From: an uncultured Treponema sp.
GTDB taxonomy: Bacteria; Spirochaetota; Spirochaetia; Treponematales; Treponemataceae
Reading direction: 5' to 3'
DNA length: 64,000 nucleotides
NCBI GenBank assembly: GCA_946411505.1
Contig: CAMKEG010000005.1
Span: 62,001 to 126,000 of the forward strand
In this document: one piece after another, positions 41,351 to 49,933 of the stretch
Layout: every line of letters starts with the position of its first letter
Position numbering within the stretch: the first letter of the stretch is position 1
Notes under the pieces: generated by a model
What the model saw: only the letters and a program-made list of their open reading frames with translations
Databases searched by the model: none
What the model was told of the DNA's origin: nothing
Position numbers and translations under genes: made by a program

Positions 41351-41728
41351 TTATTCAACTGTTTTGTCTACGACTTGGGCCTCTGGAGCGTTGTTTTTGA
41401 TTGACTCGATGCCGTTTTTGACGCTTTGTTTTGTGGTGTAGCCTTCGCCGCTTGCAATGATCTCTCCGTTTGAAGCCTTTAGGCGGTAGCGGAATTCACC
41501 GGCTTTGTCCTTGTAGATTTCAAATTTTGGATTTGCGATTGTTTTATAGCCTTCCAAAGTTTGGTCTTCAATTTCTGCGGCAGAGTTTTTGCGAACGCTC
41601 TCAATGCCGTTTTCCGCGCTTGCTTTTGACTCATAAACTTCTGAAGTTGCGATGATTTCGCCGTTTCCAGCAACCAAATTAAATTTAAAGCCGTTCTTTG
41701 CTTTGTCGATAATGAATTTTCCAGCCAT
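41351..41728 (-). CDS. Tandem DUF1508 (YegP-like) protein
   Basis: A 125-residue protein made of two DUF1508 repeats: GKFIIDKAKNGFKFNLVAGNGEIIATSEVY with KASAENGIESVRKN, and PKFEIYKDKAGEFRYRLKASNGEIIASGEGY with KQSVKNGIESIKNN (each shown only by its key parts). The fold is known but the role is not. GGAGG precedes the ATG at 41728. Promoter TTGACA-17-TATCAT at 41760-41788. Confidence 0.85.
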   Translation of the reverse strand: MAGKFIIDKAKNGFKFNLVAGNGEIIATSEVYESKASAENGIESVRKNSAAEIEDQTLEGYKTIANPKFEIYKDKAGEFRYRLKASNGEIIASGEGYTTKQSVKNGIESIKNNAPEAQVVDKTVE

Positions 41729-41759
41729 GTAAGCCTCCTTGTAAAATGATGTACTTAGT

Positions 41760-41788
41760 ATGATATTGTATGCTTGACGGTTTGTCAA
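41760..41788 (-). promoter_or_regulatory. Promoter of DUF1508 gene
   Basis: Minus strand TTGACA (41788-41783), 17-nt spacer, TATCAT (41765-41760). The -35 lies in an inverted repeat CTTGAC-N5-GTCAAG (41773-41789). Confidence 0.6.
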
Positions 41789-41802
41789 GTTTTTTTTAGA
41801 AC

Positions 41803-41832
41803 TTGACAAACAGAAGACGCTCGGAGTATAAT
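41803..41832 (+). promoter_or_regulatory. Promoter of small helical protein gene
   Basis: TTGACA (41803-41808), 18-nt spacer, TATAAT (41827-41832). Confidence 0.65.
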
Positions 41833-41862
41833 ATCCATGCTTTTTTAATTATGGGGGTGTGT

Positions 41863-42093
41863 ATGACATCAATGAACAAAGAGATTAAGGAAATTCTTTC
41901 TCGCGTCGATGCGGCCGTAAAGGATTTGGAGAATATTGAAGATTCTAAAATTGACATTTTTGAAGATTTGGGCGTTTTGATTTCTGACGTGGCGCAGGTC
42001 CTTTTTGCAAAGAACAACAAGACAAAAGAACTCGAAAAGAAAGACGCAATCAACACAATTGTCGCTGTCCTTTCAAAAGTTGTAAATCTATAA
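41863..42093 (+). CDS. Small helical protein, unknown
   Basis: A 76-residue acidic, probably all-helical protein (SMNKEIKEILSRVDAAVKDL, DIFEDLGVLISDVAQVLF, KKDAINTIVAVLSKVVNL). I recognise no family. The ATG at 41863 has a weak GGGGGTG upstream; ATG at 41872 is also possible. It has its own consensus promoter. A short hairpin AGAGCGA...TCGCTCT (about 42091-42131) follows. Confidence 0.55.
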   Translation: MTSMNKEIKEILSRVDAAVKDLENIEDSKIDIFEDLGVLISDVAQVLFAKNNKTKELEKKDAINTIVAVLSKVVNL

Positions 42094-42135
42094 GAGCGAT
42101 CTTCTTAAGTTCCGTGCTTTTGTCGCTCTACAAAG

Positions 42136-43278
42136 ATGATGGCGCAGGCGATGGCGAATAGAGGCGATAAGTTGGACAGAACGAAGGAAATAATAAAAAC
42201 AAGCGTTATAGGAATAGCGTCCAACATAGCCTTGGCTTCCTTGAAGTTGGGCGTTGGCCTTCGTTCTGGTTCAACGTCTATAACGCTTGACGCTGTTAAT
42301 AACTTAACTGACGCATTGGCTCCTCTGATAACGATTATCGGTGTAAAGATGTCGGCTAAAGATCCTAACAGGCGGCATCCTTATGGTTATGGCAGAATAG
42401 AGTGTCTTTCCACTATGGCCATAGGAATGATTATCAGTTGTACGGGGTTGTTTTCGATAGTTGAATCGATTAAAAAGGTTGTTCATCCCGCGGTTCCAAA
42501 TTACAGCGCTCATGCGCTTGTAATAATAGGTGTGACCGTTGCCGCGCGCATGATTCTTGGTCTATACACAATAAAAACGGGAAAAAAAATTGAGTCAGAG
42601 TCTCTTGTCGCTTCGGGAAAAGACGCGCTAAATGATTCTTTCATTTCAATTTCAACTATTGTAGTCGCCGTTGTCTTTATTTTAACAGGACTCAATGTAG
42701 AAGCTTTTTTAGGCCTGGTGTTTTCCGTGCTAATCCTTAAAGCGGGTTTGGAAACGCTTGATGTCACGGTCAGCAAAATTTTGGGCGAACGTGTTCCTGT
42801 AAAATTGTCAAAGGCTGTAAAAGAATCAATCAAAACGTTTCCAGAAGTTGACGGCGTATATTGCCTTGTCATACACGATTATGGAAGAGATCGGCTTTTG
42901 GGATCCGCGCACATTGAGGTCCCCGAGTCGTTGACGGCTTTGTATCTTGACTCGCTTGAACGGAACATCGCCCAAAAAGTCTTGCAGGACACAGGAGTCA
43001 ATCTTTCGGGAATAACGGTGTATGCGACAAACGGCAGAAGCCAAGAGGCGGCAAGTGACAAAAACAAAGTAAAAAGCGTTCTTTCCGAATATAAAGACGT
43101 CTTGCAGATGCATGGCTTTTATAAGGACAAGGTTGACATGGTTGTCAAGTTTGACATAGTGGTTGACTTTGACGCTCAAAATAAAAAGGCGCTGCGCGAC
43201 GAGATTGCGCAAAGGGTCAAAAAACTCTTTCCAGAATATGACGTTTCCATCACTGTGGACTACGATTATTCTGAATGA
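42136..43278 (+). CDS. Cation diffusion facilitator transporter (copy 2)
   Basis: A 380-residue CDF exporter, paralogous over its full length to the gene at 2248-3378 (compare SITLDAVNNLTDALAPLITII and HPYGYGRIEC, the TM5 region KDALNDSFISI and the C-terminal VLQMHGFYKDKVDMVVKFD). Membrane and cytosolic domains are complete. The start may be the ATG at 42136 or at 42151; no strong ribosome site is seen. Metal unknown. The gene downstream starts 13 nt after its stop. Confidence 0.88.
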   Translation: MMAQAMANRGDKLDRTKEIIKTSVIGIASNIALASLKLGVGLRSGSTSITLDAVNNLTDALAPLITIIGVKMSAKDPNRRHPYGYGRIECLSTMAIGMIISCTGLFSIVESIKKVVHPAVPNYSAHALVIIGVTVAARMILGLYTIKTGKKIESESLVASGKDALNDSFISISTIVVAVVFILTGLNVEAFLGLVFSVLILKAGLETLDVTVSKILGERVPVKLSKAVKESIKTFPEVDGVYCLVIHDYGRDRLLGSAHIEVPESLTALYLDSLERNIAQKVLQDTGVNLSGITVYATNGRSQEAASDKNKVKSVLSEYKDVLQMHGFYKDKVDMVVKFDIVVDFDAQNKKALRDEIAQRVKKLFPEYDVSITVDYDYSE

Positions 43279-43291
43279 CGAGGAGAAAAAA

Positions 43292-43891
43292 ATGAAATCA
43301 GAAGTTTTTAAACTTTCAAAAGATATAGGTTCGCTGACGGCCTTGCTGACAGAAACAAAGGACGCGGCGGAGCGCGCGAATCTTGATAAAAAGGAAACGA
43401 CGCGCCTTTCCCTGCTTGCGGAAGAGCTTGTTGGAATGTTGCCTGAATTGCTTGGATTTTCCGACGGATTTTTTTGGATTGAAAGCGAAGGAAAAAAGTT
43501 TGAGCTTCACGTTTCGCTTTGTCCCAATGAATTTCTTAATGCGGAAAAACGCAAGAAACTTATATCCGTTTCTTCCGACGGAAAAAATTCGGCGGCTGTC
43601 GGAGTTATGGCAAAAATAAAGCTTGCCGCGCAATTTATGCTTGCCGATTACCAGCAGGGCAGAATGAAAATTCCTGCCATATATGACGAGGTTTTAAAAG
43701 ATGACAAAGACACATCGTCGGTTGTATGGTCATTGAATGATTATCAAGACAAGGCGCGCAAAGAAAAAGGGGAACAGTGGGACGAACTTGAAAAATCAAT
43801 AGTTTCCAACATCGCCGACAATGTGCTTGTCAATCTTCAGGGCGACAAAGTTGAAATCATTGTAAAAAAAGACTTTAAGCAATCCCGTTAA
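43292..43891 (+). CDS. Hypothetical protein, possibly ATPase-like (GHKL) fold
   Basis: A 199-residue cytoplasmic protein. The segment ETTRLSLLAEELVGMLPELLGFSDGFFWIESEGKKFELHVSL resembles the first helix (N-box) and following strand of RsbW-type anti-sigma kinases (quoted in part: LLAEELVGML), but the G-boxes are not evident, so this is a weak hint. GAGGAG precedes the ATG. Probably cotranscribed with CDF copy 2. Confidence 0.6.
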   Translation: MKSEVFKLSKDIGSLTALLTETKDAAERANLDKKETTRLSLLAEELVGMLPELLGFSDGFFWIESEGKKFELHVSLCPNEFLNAEKRKKLISVSSDGKNSAAVGVMAKIKLAAQFMLADYQQGRMKIPAIYDEVLKDDKDTSSVVWSLNDYQDKARKEKGEQWDELEKSIVSNIADNVLVNLQGDKVEIIVKKDFKQSR

Positions 43892-43990
43892 TCTGAAGTT
43901 GAGCTCAAGAAGGCTGTAGAATTTTCCCTTGCTTTGATTTGCACGTAAAATTCCCTTGAAAATTTTGAAAAAGCGCGCTAACATTGACTT

Positions 43991-44692
43991 GTGGCAGTCC
44001 TTTATATTGTTGGAACGCCCATCGGCAACTTGGGCGACATAACTATGCGAGCGTTGGAAACGTTCCGCTCCGTTGACTTGGTTGCGGCGGAAGACACGCG
44101 GCATACGTTGGAACTGCTGACGCACTTTGAGATACGAAAGCCGATGCTTTCTTGCCGGGCCCAAAACGAGGACGTCGCGGCCGGCAAAATCATAGAGGCG
44201 TTAAAAAAAGGCCAGAACGTGGCCTACGCCAGCGACGCTGGAACGCCGGGAATCAGCGACCCAGGCTCGGTTTTGGCCTATAAAGTCAGGCAGGCCGGCT
44301 TTAAGGTGGTTCCGATTCCTGGAGCGAGCGCCTTCGCCGCTTTGGTCAGCGTTGCCGGCCCGGGCGGAAAAACGCTGGTTTTTGAAGGCTTTCTTTCGCC
44401 AAGCCCCGGAAAGCGCCGCAAGCGCCTCCGCGAGCTTTTTGAGAGTCAAAAGGCCTTTGTTTTGTACGAATCGCCTTTTAGAATCGTCAAGTTGTTGGCG
44501 GATATCGCCGATATTGACAGCGAGCGGAGAGTTGTGGTCGGCCGCGAGCTTACCAAGCTCCACGAGGAGATTGTGGACGGCCCGGCGGCTCAGGTAAGGG
44601 ACGATTTTGCGGCGAGGCAGTCGATAAAGGGCGAATTTGCCGTTTTTGTCGCCGGAATTTTGGGGAAGGGAAGGCCGTCGGACGACGAGTAG
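43991..44692 (+). CDS. rsmI: 16S rRNA (cytidine-1402-2'-O)-methyltransferase
   Basis: A 233-residue SAM-dependent methylase of the tetrapyrrole methylase fold. It has LYIVGTPIGNLGDITMRAL, VAAEDTRHT, ASDAGTPGISDPG, PIPGASA and ESPFRI. The start is a GTG at 43991, 6 nt after TAACAT with TTGAAA exactly 17 nt further up and no ribosome site: a leaderless GTG candidate. Confidence 0.95.
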   Translation: MAVLYIVGTPIGNLGDITMRALETFRSVDLVAAEDTRHTLELLTHFEIRKPMLSCRAQNEDVAAGKIIEALKKGQNVAYASDAGTPGISDPGSVLAYKVRQAGFKVVPIPGASAFAALVSVAGPGGKTLVFEGFLSPSPGKRRKRLRELFESQKAFVLYESPFRIVKLLADIADIDSERRVVVGRELTKLHEEIVDGPAAQVRDDFAARQSIKGEFAVFVAGILGKGRPSDDE

Positions 44693-44724
44693 CGTAAAAT
44701 TTGCGAAAAATCGCAAAAAAACGC

Positions 44725-44752
44725 TCAACTTGCCGTAAAAAAAGGCCGATAA
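44725..44752 (+). promoter_or_regulatory. Sigma-28 (FliA) type promoter of flgM
   Basis: GCCGATAA at 44745-44752 is the exact sigma-28 -10 sequence; TCAA at 44725-44728, 16 nt upstream, fits TAAA in three of four bases. It lies 73 nt before flgM, the expected target. Confidence 0.65.
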
Positions 44753-44768
44753 TTTATGTAAGAAGGCT

Positions 44769-44796
44769 AAAAATGACCCCAAAAGAGTCATTTTTT
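44769..44796 (+). terminator. Terminator-like hairpin in flgM leader
   Basis: AAAAATGAC...GTCATTTTT hairpin with its own U tract, between the sigma-28 promoter and flgM. It could attenuate flgM or close the transcript of rsmI. Confidence 0.5.
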
Positions 44797-44825
44797 AAGG
44801 CGCGAAAAAATTGTAGAGGTGCAAT

Positions 44826-45113
44826 ATGAGAATAGATCAAATTGGAGGAATCAATCCTCTCAACAACATTCAGAACACTAAGCGGACTCAGGGAACCGGC
44901 GGCGTAAAATCAGCTCCCGATTCAATTTCCGTATCCGCAGAAGCCAAGGAGATGGCCGAAGCCTATTACCTCAAGGGCATCGCCGACGAGACTCCTGACG
45001 TTCGCGCCGATTTGGTCGCGCAGATAAAGGAAAAAATCAAGGACGCCAATTATCTCAATCCGCAGACAATTAGCGCCACAGCCGACAGAATCATGCAGGC
45101 TTACGGAATATAA
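44826..45113 (+). CDS. flgM: Anti-sigma-28 factor FlgM
   Basis: A 95-residue FlgM-family protein. A flexible N-terminus (MRIDQIGGINPLNNIQ) is followed by DSISVSAEAKEMAEA and the helical sigma-binding part (ADLVAQIKEKIKDANY, ISATADRIMQAYGI). It holds sigma-28 inactive until the flagellar hook is complete and FlgM is exported. It has GAGGTG upstream and a sigma-28-type promoter, a standard feedback loop. Confidence 0.9.
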   Translation: MRIDQIGGINPLNNIQNTKRTQGTGGVKSAPDSISVSAEAKEMAEAYYLKGIADETPDVRADLVAQIKEKIKDANYLNPQTISATADRIMQAYGI

Positions 45114-45206
45114 TCCGGCGCTTGCATTCTCTTGTTCAGATTGAATTTGACTTAAGGCGGAATTTACATTCCGCCTTTTTTATAGAAAAAAGATTAAGGA
45201 ATTGTC

Positions 45207-46355
45207 ATGGCAGACTTTATTTTTAAAGTGTCGCCCAACATCATTTTGGGCTCTTATTCGATTAGCCGTTTGGGACAGTTTGCCAGCGAAATCGGAAAAA
45301 AATTCATGGTCATACTTGACCCGATGCTTCGCGAAGTTGGAATTGCCGAAAAAGCCACTAAATCTCTTGACGACCACAACATTGAATATTTTGTTTTTGA
45401 GGAAGTGAACGAAGGCGCCGCCACAAAAACAATCGAGCAGGCGCTTACGCTTGCCAGGCAGGCTCACGTTCACGGAGTCATCGGAATTGGCGGAAACAAG
45501 GTTTTGAACGTTTCAAAAGCCGTTTGCGGCCTTTACTATGAAAGCCACGACTTGTACGATTTTGTCGAAGGCGCCGTTCCGGGAGTGGCTCCGCTGCCCT
45601 TGGTTTGCGTTCCCACGACAATCAGAAGCCCCTACTTGTTCTCAACTTTCACGCCGGTCGTGGACTCGCGCTCAAAGTCGACAAAAATCATCAAAAGCAA
45701 AAATTCAATTTGCAAGCTGGCGGTCTTTGACACAAACTTGACCGTCTCCCTTACCGAAAACCAAATCGCTTCGATGGCGCTTGAAGTTTTGTGTCTGGCC
45801 ACCGAAGCTTACCTTTCTCCGCGCGCGTCCTTCTTTAGCGACATGGTTGCGGAAAAGGCGGTGGAACTTACGGGCTACGGCCGCGACGGAGCGCCCAGTC
45901 TTATGATCACCACGCCCAGCGAAGTTTTGCTTAGCCAAGGCGGCTGCATGGCGGGCTTGGCGTCTTCAATCGCGTCGCAGGGAGCGGCCACGCTTTTGGC
46001 TTTGAGCATAAACACAAAGTACAAGATTTCCCAGTCGCTCGTGACTTCGATTTTGTTTCCTTACATCATCGAAGACCACGCCAAGTTCAAGGGGGAACGA
46101 ATCGCCCGCCTTGCAAAAATCCTGCGCGCCGCGCCGGAAACCGCCACGGTGGAAGAGGCCTGCGCGGCCTACGCCGAAAACATTCGCGAGCGCATAGCCA
46201 AAGCGAACCTTCCGGCTCGCCTCAAGGACTTGTCGCTCAGCATGGACGAGCTTGCGCTCGCCGCCGAGGACGCTGGCCAGCTGGACATGGTCAACTATTT
46301 GCCGCGCAGCATGACAAGCGACGACTTGTTTGACTTAATCAAGCTGGCATATTAG
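45207..46355 (+). CDS. Iron-containing alcohol dehydrogenase family protein lacking metal ligands
   Basis: A 382-residue protein with the Fe-ADH/glycerol dehydrogenase two-domain fold: VIGIGGNKVLNVSKA for the nucleotide, VPTTIRSPYLFSTFTPVVD, and LEVLCLATEAYLSP. The Asp and first His ligands of the family (DALTHAIEAY) are Glu193 and Leu197 here. No His occurs from 190 to 290, where two more ligands belong. It is therefore unlikely to be a metal-dependent dehydrogenase and may be a regulatory or structural paralogue. AAGGA precedes the ATG. Confidence 0.8.
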   Translation: MADFIFKVSPNIILGSYSISRLGQFASEIGKKFMVILDPMLREVGIAEKATKSLDDHNIEYFVFEEVNEGAATKTIEQALTLARQAHVHGVIGIGGNKVLNVSKAVCGLYYESHDLYDFVEGAVPGVAPLPLVCVPTTIRSPYLFSTFTPVVDSRSKSTKIIKSKNSICKLAVFDTNLTVSLTENQIASMALEVLCLATEAYLSPRASFFSDMVAEKAVELTGYGRDGAPSLMITTPSEVLLSQGGCMAGLASSIASQGAATLLALSINTKYKISQSLVTSILFPYIIEDHAKFKGERIARLAKILRAAPETATVEEACAAYAENIRERIAKANLPARLKDLSLSMDELALAAEDAGQLDMVNYLPRSMTSDDLFDLIKLAY

Positions 46356-48641
46356 CTTGTAAAGCGGCGTGACCTCAACTTTGACAAAGTCGCAGGCCGC
46401 GCCGTTTGTAAAGCTGGGCCAGTCTTGCAAGTAAATTTTTTCGTCTTCCTTTAATTCTTGAATTTCCAACTCGTATTGGCCGGGCTCAAAGCGCCGCACC
46501 GCCAATTGCCAGGGAACGTCGTTTCCGCAAAACAAGTTGTCGGCGACAAGACGGCCGTCTTTGTAAAGGCGCGCGTAGGAGCCCTTGTAGTAAATGTCGA
46601 TGAGCGCGTCGTCGAGCGCGGGAAGGCCTTCCTGGCCAATAACGCCGCCGCGCGCGGTTGGCGAGCCGTTGTCGTTGGACGCGCCCGCGCCGTTTTGGGC
46701 TTTCCAGCCGCCGATTGTGAGCGCGTAGAATTTTTTGCCCAGCTCTTGCTTGGCGTTTGGCGTTACGGTGACTGCGGGCGCGGCGCTTTTTGGGCTTGCG
46801 TCCGATTGCGCGGCGTACTTGGTCAGCGGGCCGCAAGCGCTTTTTGTCCAGCCGGCGGCCGGAAGTTCCGGGTAGGAATAAAATTCAGTAAAAGCCTTTT
46901 TTTCGCCGCGCAGGGAGACGGCCGCGCCGTCGTCTGCAATCTCGCCGTCAAAAATTACAAGCCATTCTTTTGGGCCGCGCCGGATTTTGTAGGCGTTCAA
47001 TGCCTGCTCGCGGCTTAGCAAAATTACGCGCGCTGTCGTGGGCCATTTGCCGTCCTTAAAGTTAAAGCGGGCCGAAGCGGCGGCGGCGTTTTGGTCTTGC
47101 GAACAATTTTTGTTATTGCCAGAATCGCTTGCAAGGCCAAGAGGCGCGGCGCTTTTTGGGCTTGCGTCCGATTGCGTTGGCGCGTAAAAAACATAGTCGC
47201 CGTTTATCTTGCAAAGGGGAGTGGCGGTCGCCGTTTCTAGAAGCGCGTCGCCGACTTTCATGTTGAAGGGCAGAAAAAAATAGTCGCCGTCCTTTACGTC
47301 AAAGGGGCCGAATTTTATCGGCGCGGCTTTTTGGCCTTGCGACGCTTCCGCCGGAACTACAAGCGTCACGCCCTTGTGTTCCGCTTGCTTTTGGTGTCGC
47401 ACGTAATTATTCACGAAAAGATAGCCCGCCGCGCCGTTCGCTCCGGCGCCGCCATCTTGCGCGACGCGGAAGGAGTGGCGAAGGTTTTTTGTGTCGGCGG
47501 GGTCCAGAGGATTCTTTGCCGGAATCACGCTTTTCATTTTGCAAAAGTCTTCCCCAAAGTCAGCGGCAAAGAGCGCGTAGAGCTTTAGCTCCTTGTAGGT
47601 GGGGCTGATTTGTCCGTACTCGCGGACGGGCGCGAAAAAGTCGTAGCTTTTTTCGCACAAGTCGTTGAGGGAGCCGGTGGCCTTGCTTTCTTGCAGCGTC
47701 GAAAGCTTTCCGTCGGGATTTGTTCCGCCGTGGTACATGTAGTAGCCCAAAAGGTTGGCTCCGCTTGCCATCTTTACAAGCGAGCAGGCGCCGATGTCGG
47801 CGCTTGTCGGAACAGTTCGCCGCAAGAAAGTCGGTTCAAGGCCGCCGCCAAGTTCCGCCGTAACGTATGGAAACTTTGCCGGGTCAAAAGTGATTCCGTG
47901 GCCAAAGCCGTAGTCGCTTCCGATGTTGTGGTCGTTGCGCTCGTAGGTGATGACGTAGTTTCCGCTTGGCTCGATTTCCGTTGGCCGCTGGTCCCAGGGC
48001 GCGTCGACGTAGCCGCCCATCACAGGAAGCATTCCCGCCGTGACCGCGCCGCCCCAGCCGGTGGCCGTCCAAAGCGGAACGTCAAAGCCAATTTCCTTTG
48101 CCATCGCTTGAAGCGTCTTCATGTGGCGCTCGCCTTCTTCGCCGGTCAAGCCGCCGCAATGTCCAAACTCGTTTTCTATTTGAACGCCGATTATCGGGCC
48201 GCCGTCCTTTAGTTGAAGGCCCTTTACTTGCTCGAAAATTTTTTCGTAAAAGCGGCGGACCTCCGCAAGGTAGGCGGCGTCGTTCGTTCTGACCTTGTAA
48301 TTATGCTGCAGCCAGTCGGGAAAGCCTCCGTTCCTGACTTCCGCGTGGCTCCAAGGGCCGATTCGCAAAATCATGTAAAGGCCGCATTCCTTTATTTGCT
48401 GGACAAAGGCTCGCAAGTCTTTTTGGCCGCTCCAGTCCCAAACGCCTTTTTCTTCCTCGTGGTGAATCCAAATCACGTATGACGAAACGATGTTAGCGCC
48501 GCCGGCCTTCATCTTTAACAGCGACTCGCGCCAAAATTTTTGTGGGTAGCGCGAATAGTGAAACTCTCCCATAATCGGGAACCAAGCCTGGCCGTTCTTT
48601 GTCAAAAAGTCGGGCGTGTAAGAAAAGCTTTCGTCATACAT
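46335..48641 (-). CDS. Glycoside hydrolase family 35 beta-galactosidase
   Basis: A 768-residue, probably cytoplasmic enzyme (no signal peptide). The GH35 core has GEFHYSRYPQKFWRESLLKM, the acid/base Glu in VQIENEFGH and the nucleophile Glu in VTAELGGG. C-terminal beta domains carry two exact copies of a 34-nt tract encoding SDASPKSAAP and a third insert (NCSQDQNAAAASA), apparently tolerated loops. AGGAGG precedes the ATG at 48641. A perfect 20-bp palindrome in the promoter suggests sugar-responsive repression. Confidence 0.92.
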   Translation of the reverse strand: MYDESFSYTPDFLTKNGQAWFPIMGEFHYSRYPQKFWRESLLKMKAGGANIVSSYVIWIHHEEEKGVWDWSGQKDLRAFVQQIKECGLYMILRIGPWSHAEVRNGGFPDWLQHNYKVRTNDAAYLAEVRRFYEKIFEQVKGLQLKDGGPIIGVQIENEFGHCGGLTGEEGERHMKTLQAMAKEIGFDVPLWTATGWGGAVTAGMLPVMGGYVDAPWDQRPTEIEPSGNYVITYERNDHNIGSDYGFGHGITFDPAKFPYVTAELGGGLEPTFLRRTVPTSADIGACSLVKMASGANLLGYYMYHGGTNPDGKLSTLQESKATGSLNDLCEKSYDFFAPVREYGQISPTYKELKLYALFAADFGEDFCKMKSVIPAKNPLDPADTKNLRHSFRVAQDGGAGANGAAGYLFVNNYVRHQKQAEHKGVTLVVPAEASQGQKAAPIKFGPFDVKDGDYFFLPFNMKVGDALLETATATPLCKINGDYVFYAPTQSDASPKSAAPLGLASDSGNNKNCSQDQNAAAASARFNFKDGKWPTTARVILLSREQALNAYKIRRGPKEWLVIFDGEIADDGAAVSLRGEKKAFTEFYSYPELPAAGWTKSACGPLTKYAAQSDASPKSAAPAVTVTPNAKQELGKKFYALTIGGWKAQNGAGASNDNGSPTARGGVIGQEGLPALDDALIDIYYKGSYARLYKDGRLVADNLFCGNDVPWQLAVRRFEPGQYELEIQELKEDEKIYLQDWPSFTNGAACDFVKVEVTPLYKLICQLD

Positions 48642-48719
48642 AATTTGCTTCCTCCTGGCGTTATGTTGAACCGGCGGCTGCGCGCAAGCCTTAGGCGTGA
48701 ATGGCAGTTTGGCCGCGTT

Positions 48720-48773
48720 TTGCTCAACCGGTTGAGCAATTTTTAGTTTACAGCGTGTTTTTCCATTTGTCAA
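48720..48773 (-). promoter_or_regulatory. Beta-galactosidase promoter with LacI-type operator
   Basis: Minus strand TTGACA (48773-48768), 17 nt, TAAACT (48750-48745). The perfect palindrome TTGCTCAACCGGTTGAGCAA (48720-48739, central CG) covers the transcription start, as LacI-family repressor sites often do. Confidence 0.65.
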
Positions 48774-48829
48774 GAGGGCCGCGCAAATGTAAAAAAAACG
48801 CTGCCAGTCGCCGGGCGTTTTTGGTAAAG

Positions 48830-48986
48830 CAAACGCAATTGAAACAGTAAAAAAATGCGCGAGGGAGCGGGGCGGCAGACGTAGAAAGTTTCAAGGCGCA
48901 ATGCGCGTGGAGCGCAGTTATCAAGCGGCGCCGATCTGACGCAGCCGCGACTGGGAGCATTTTTTGTTATTGAATCCATAGCGCTT
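48830..48986. mobile_element. MITE-like element, copy B
   Basis: About 157 bp that align closely with copy A (32017-32216), including AGACGTAGAAAGTTTCAAGG and the end GACTGGGAGCATTTTTT. It lacks a ~38-bp internal block and has a more decayed right terminal repeat. As in copy A, a leaderless promoter follows directly (cysE). Confidence 0.6.
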
Positions 48987-48996
48987 TCGCCGCGTC

Positions 48997-49025
48997 TTGC
49001 AGACGCCGCTGGCTTATGATAGAAT
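48997..49025 (+). promoter_or_regulatory. Leaderless promoter of cysE
   Basis: TTGCAG (48997-49002), 17-nt spacer, TAGAAT (49020-49025) with a TGn extension, then 7 nt to the ATG at 49033. Confidence 0.6.
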
Positions 49026-49032
49026 GTTCCGC

Positions 49033-49914
49033 ATGGAATTTGAAAAGCTTATCGACAATATAATGGACTCCTACCAAACGCTGGGCGGCATCAACCGCAG
49101 CGGGGCGGAAAACCTTCCAAACCGCGCCAACGTTGTGAGCGCCTTGAGCGACTTGCAGGCCTTGATTTTTCCGGGCTTTAAGTACGACGAACAGCTGGAC
49201 AGCGAAAACTTGCGCTATATTGTCGGAAAGCACGTCAACCGCGTCATCTCAATTCTTACGCCGGAAATCCAAAAGGCGCTTTTGCGCGCGCTTTCCCAAA
49301 AATGCGAGGAAGAGGACGAGCGGCAGTTGGAAGAGCGCGCCGAAAATTTCAAGAACTCGCATTGCTACAAGCTGGCGCAAAAAACCGTGGAGGCGCTGAT
49401 CGCCGCCATTCCAGACTTGCGCGCGACGATTAAAAAGGACGCCGCCGCAATCACCGCCGGAGACCCGGCCGCGCGCTCGCTTGGCGAAGTGATTTTGTCG
49501 TACCCCGGCTTGGAGGCGATAATCGTTTACCGCATCGCGCATTTTCTTTACAAGGCCGGCGTTCCCACAATTCCGCGAATCATGACCGAACACACGCACG
49601 GAAAAACCGGAATCGACATCCACCCGGGCGCGGAAATCGGCGAGTCCTTTTTCATCGACCACGGAACCGGAATCGTAATCGGCGAAACTACCGTAATCGG
49701 CAACAACGTAAAATTGTACCAAGGCGTCACGCTGGGCGCGCTCAGCCTTCAAAAGGAATTGACCGACAAAAAGCGGCACCCGACGATTGAGGACGACGTT
49801 ATAATTTATTCCAACGCCACGATTTTGGGCGGCCAGACTGTCATCGGAAAGGGCAGCGTGATAGCCGGAAACTCTTGGATAATTGAATCCGTTCCGCCTG
49901 GAACAAGGAATTAA
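49033..49914 (+). CDS. cysE: Serine O-acetyltransferase
   Basis: About 293 residues. An N-terminal helical SAT domain is followed by the left-handed beta-helix of hexapeptide repeats ([41 protein letters not shown] in part) with the catalytic His/Asp pair. It makes O-acetylserine for cysteine synthesis. The ATG at 49033 matches the TTGCAG-17-TAGAAT promoter as a leaderless start. No cysK is adjacent. Confidence 0.92.
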   Translation: MEFEKLIDNIMDSYQTLGGINRSGAENLPNRANVVSALSDLQALIFPGFKYDEQLDSENLRYIVGKHVNRVISILTPEIQKALLRALSQKCEEEDERQLEERAENFKNSHCYKLAQKTVEALIAAIPDLRATIKKDAAAITAGDPAARSLGEVILSYPGLEAIIVYRIAHFLYKAGVPTIPRIMTEHTHGKTGIDIHPGAEIGESFFIDHGTGIVIGETTVIGNNVKLYQGVTLGALSLQKELTDKKRHPTIEDDVIIYSNATILGGQTVIGKGSVIAGNSWIIESVPPGTRN

Positions 49915-49933
49915 AGGCAAGTTTTTGGGGGAT

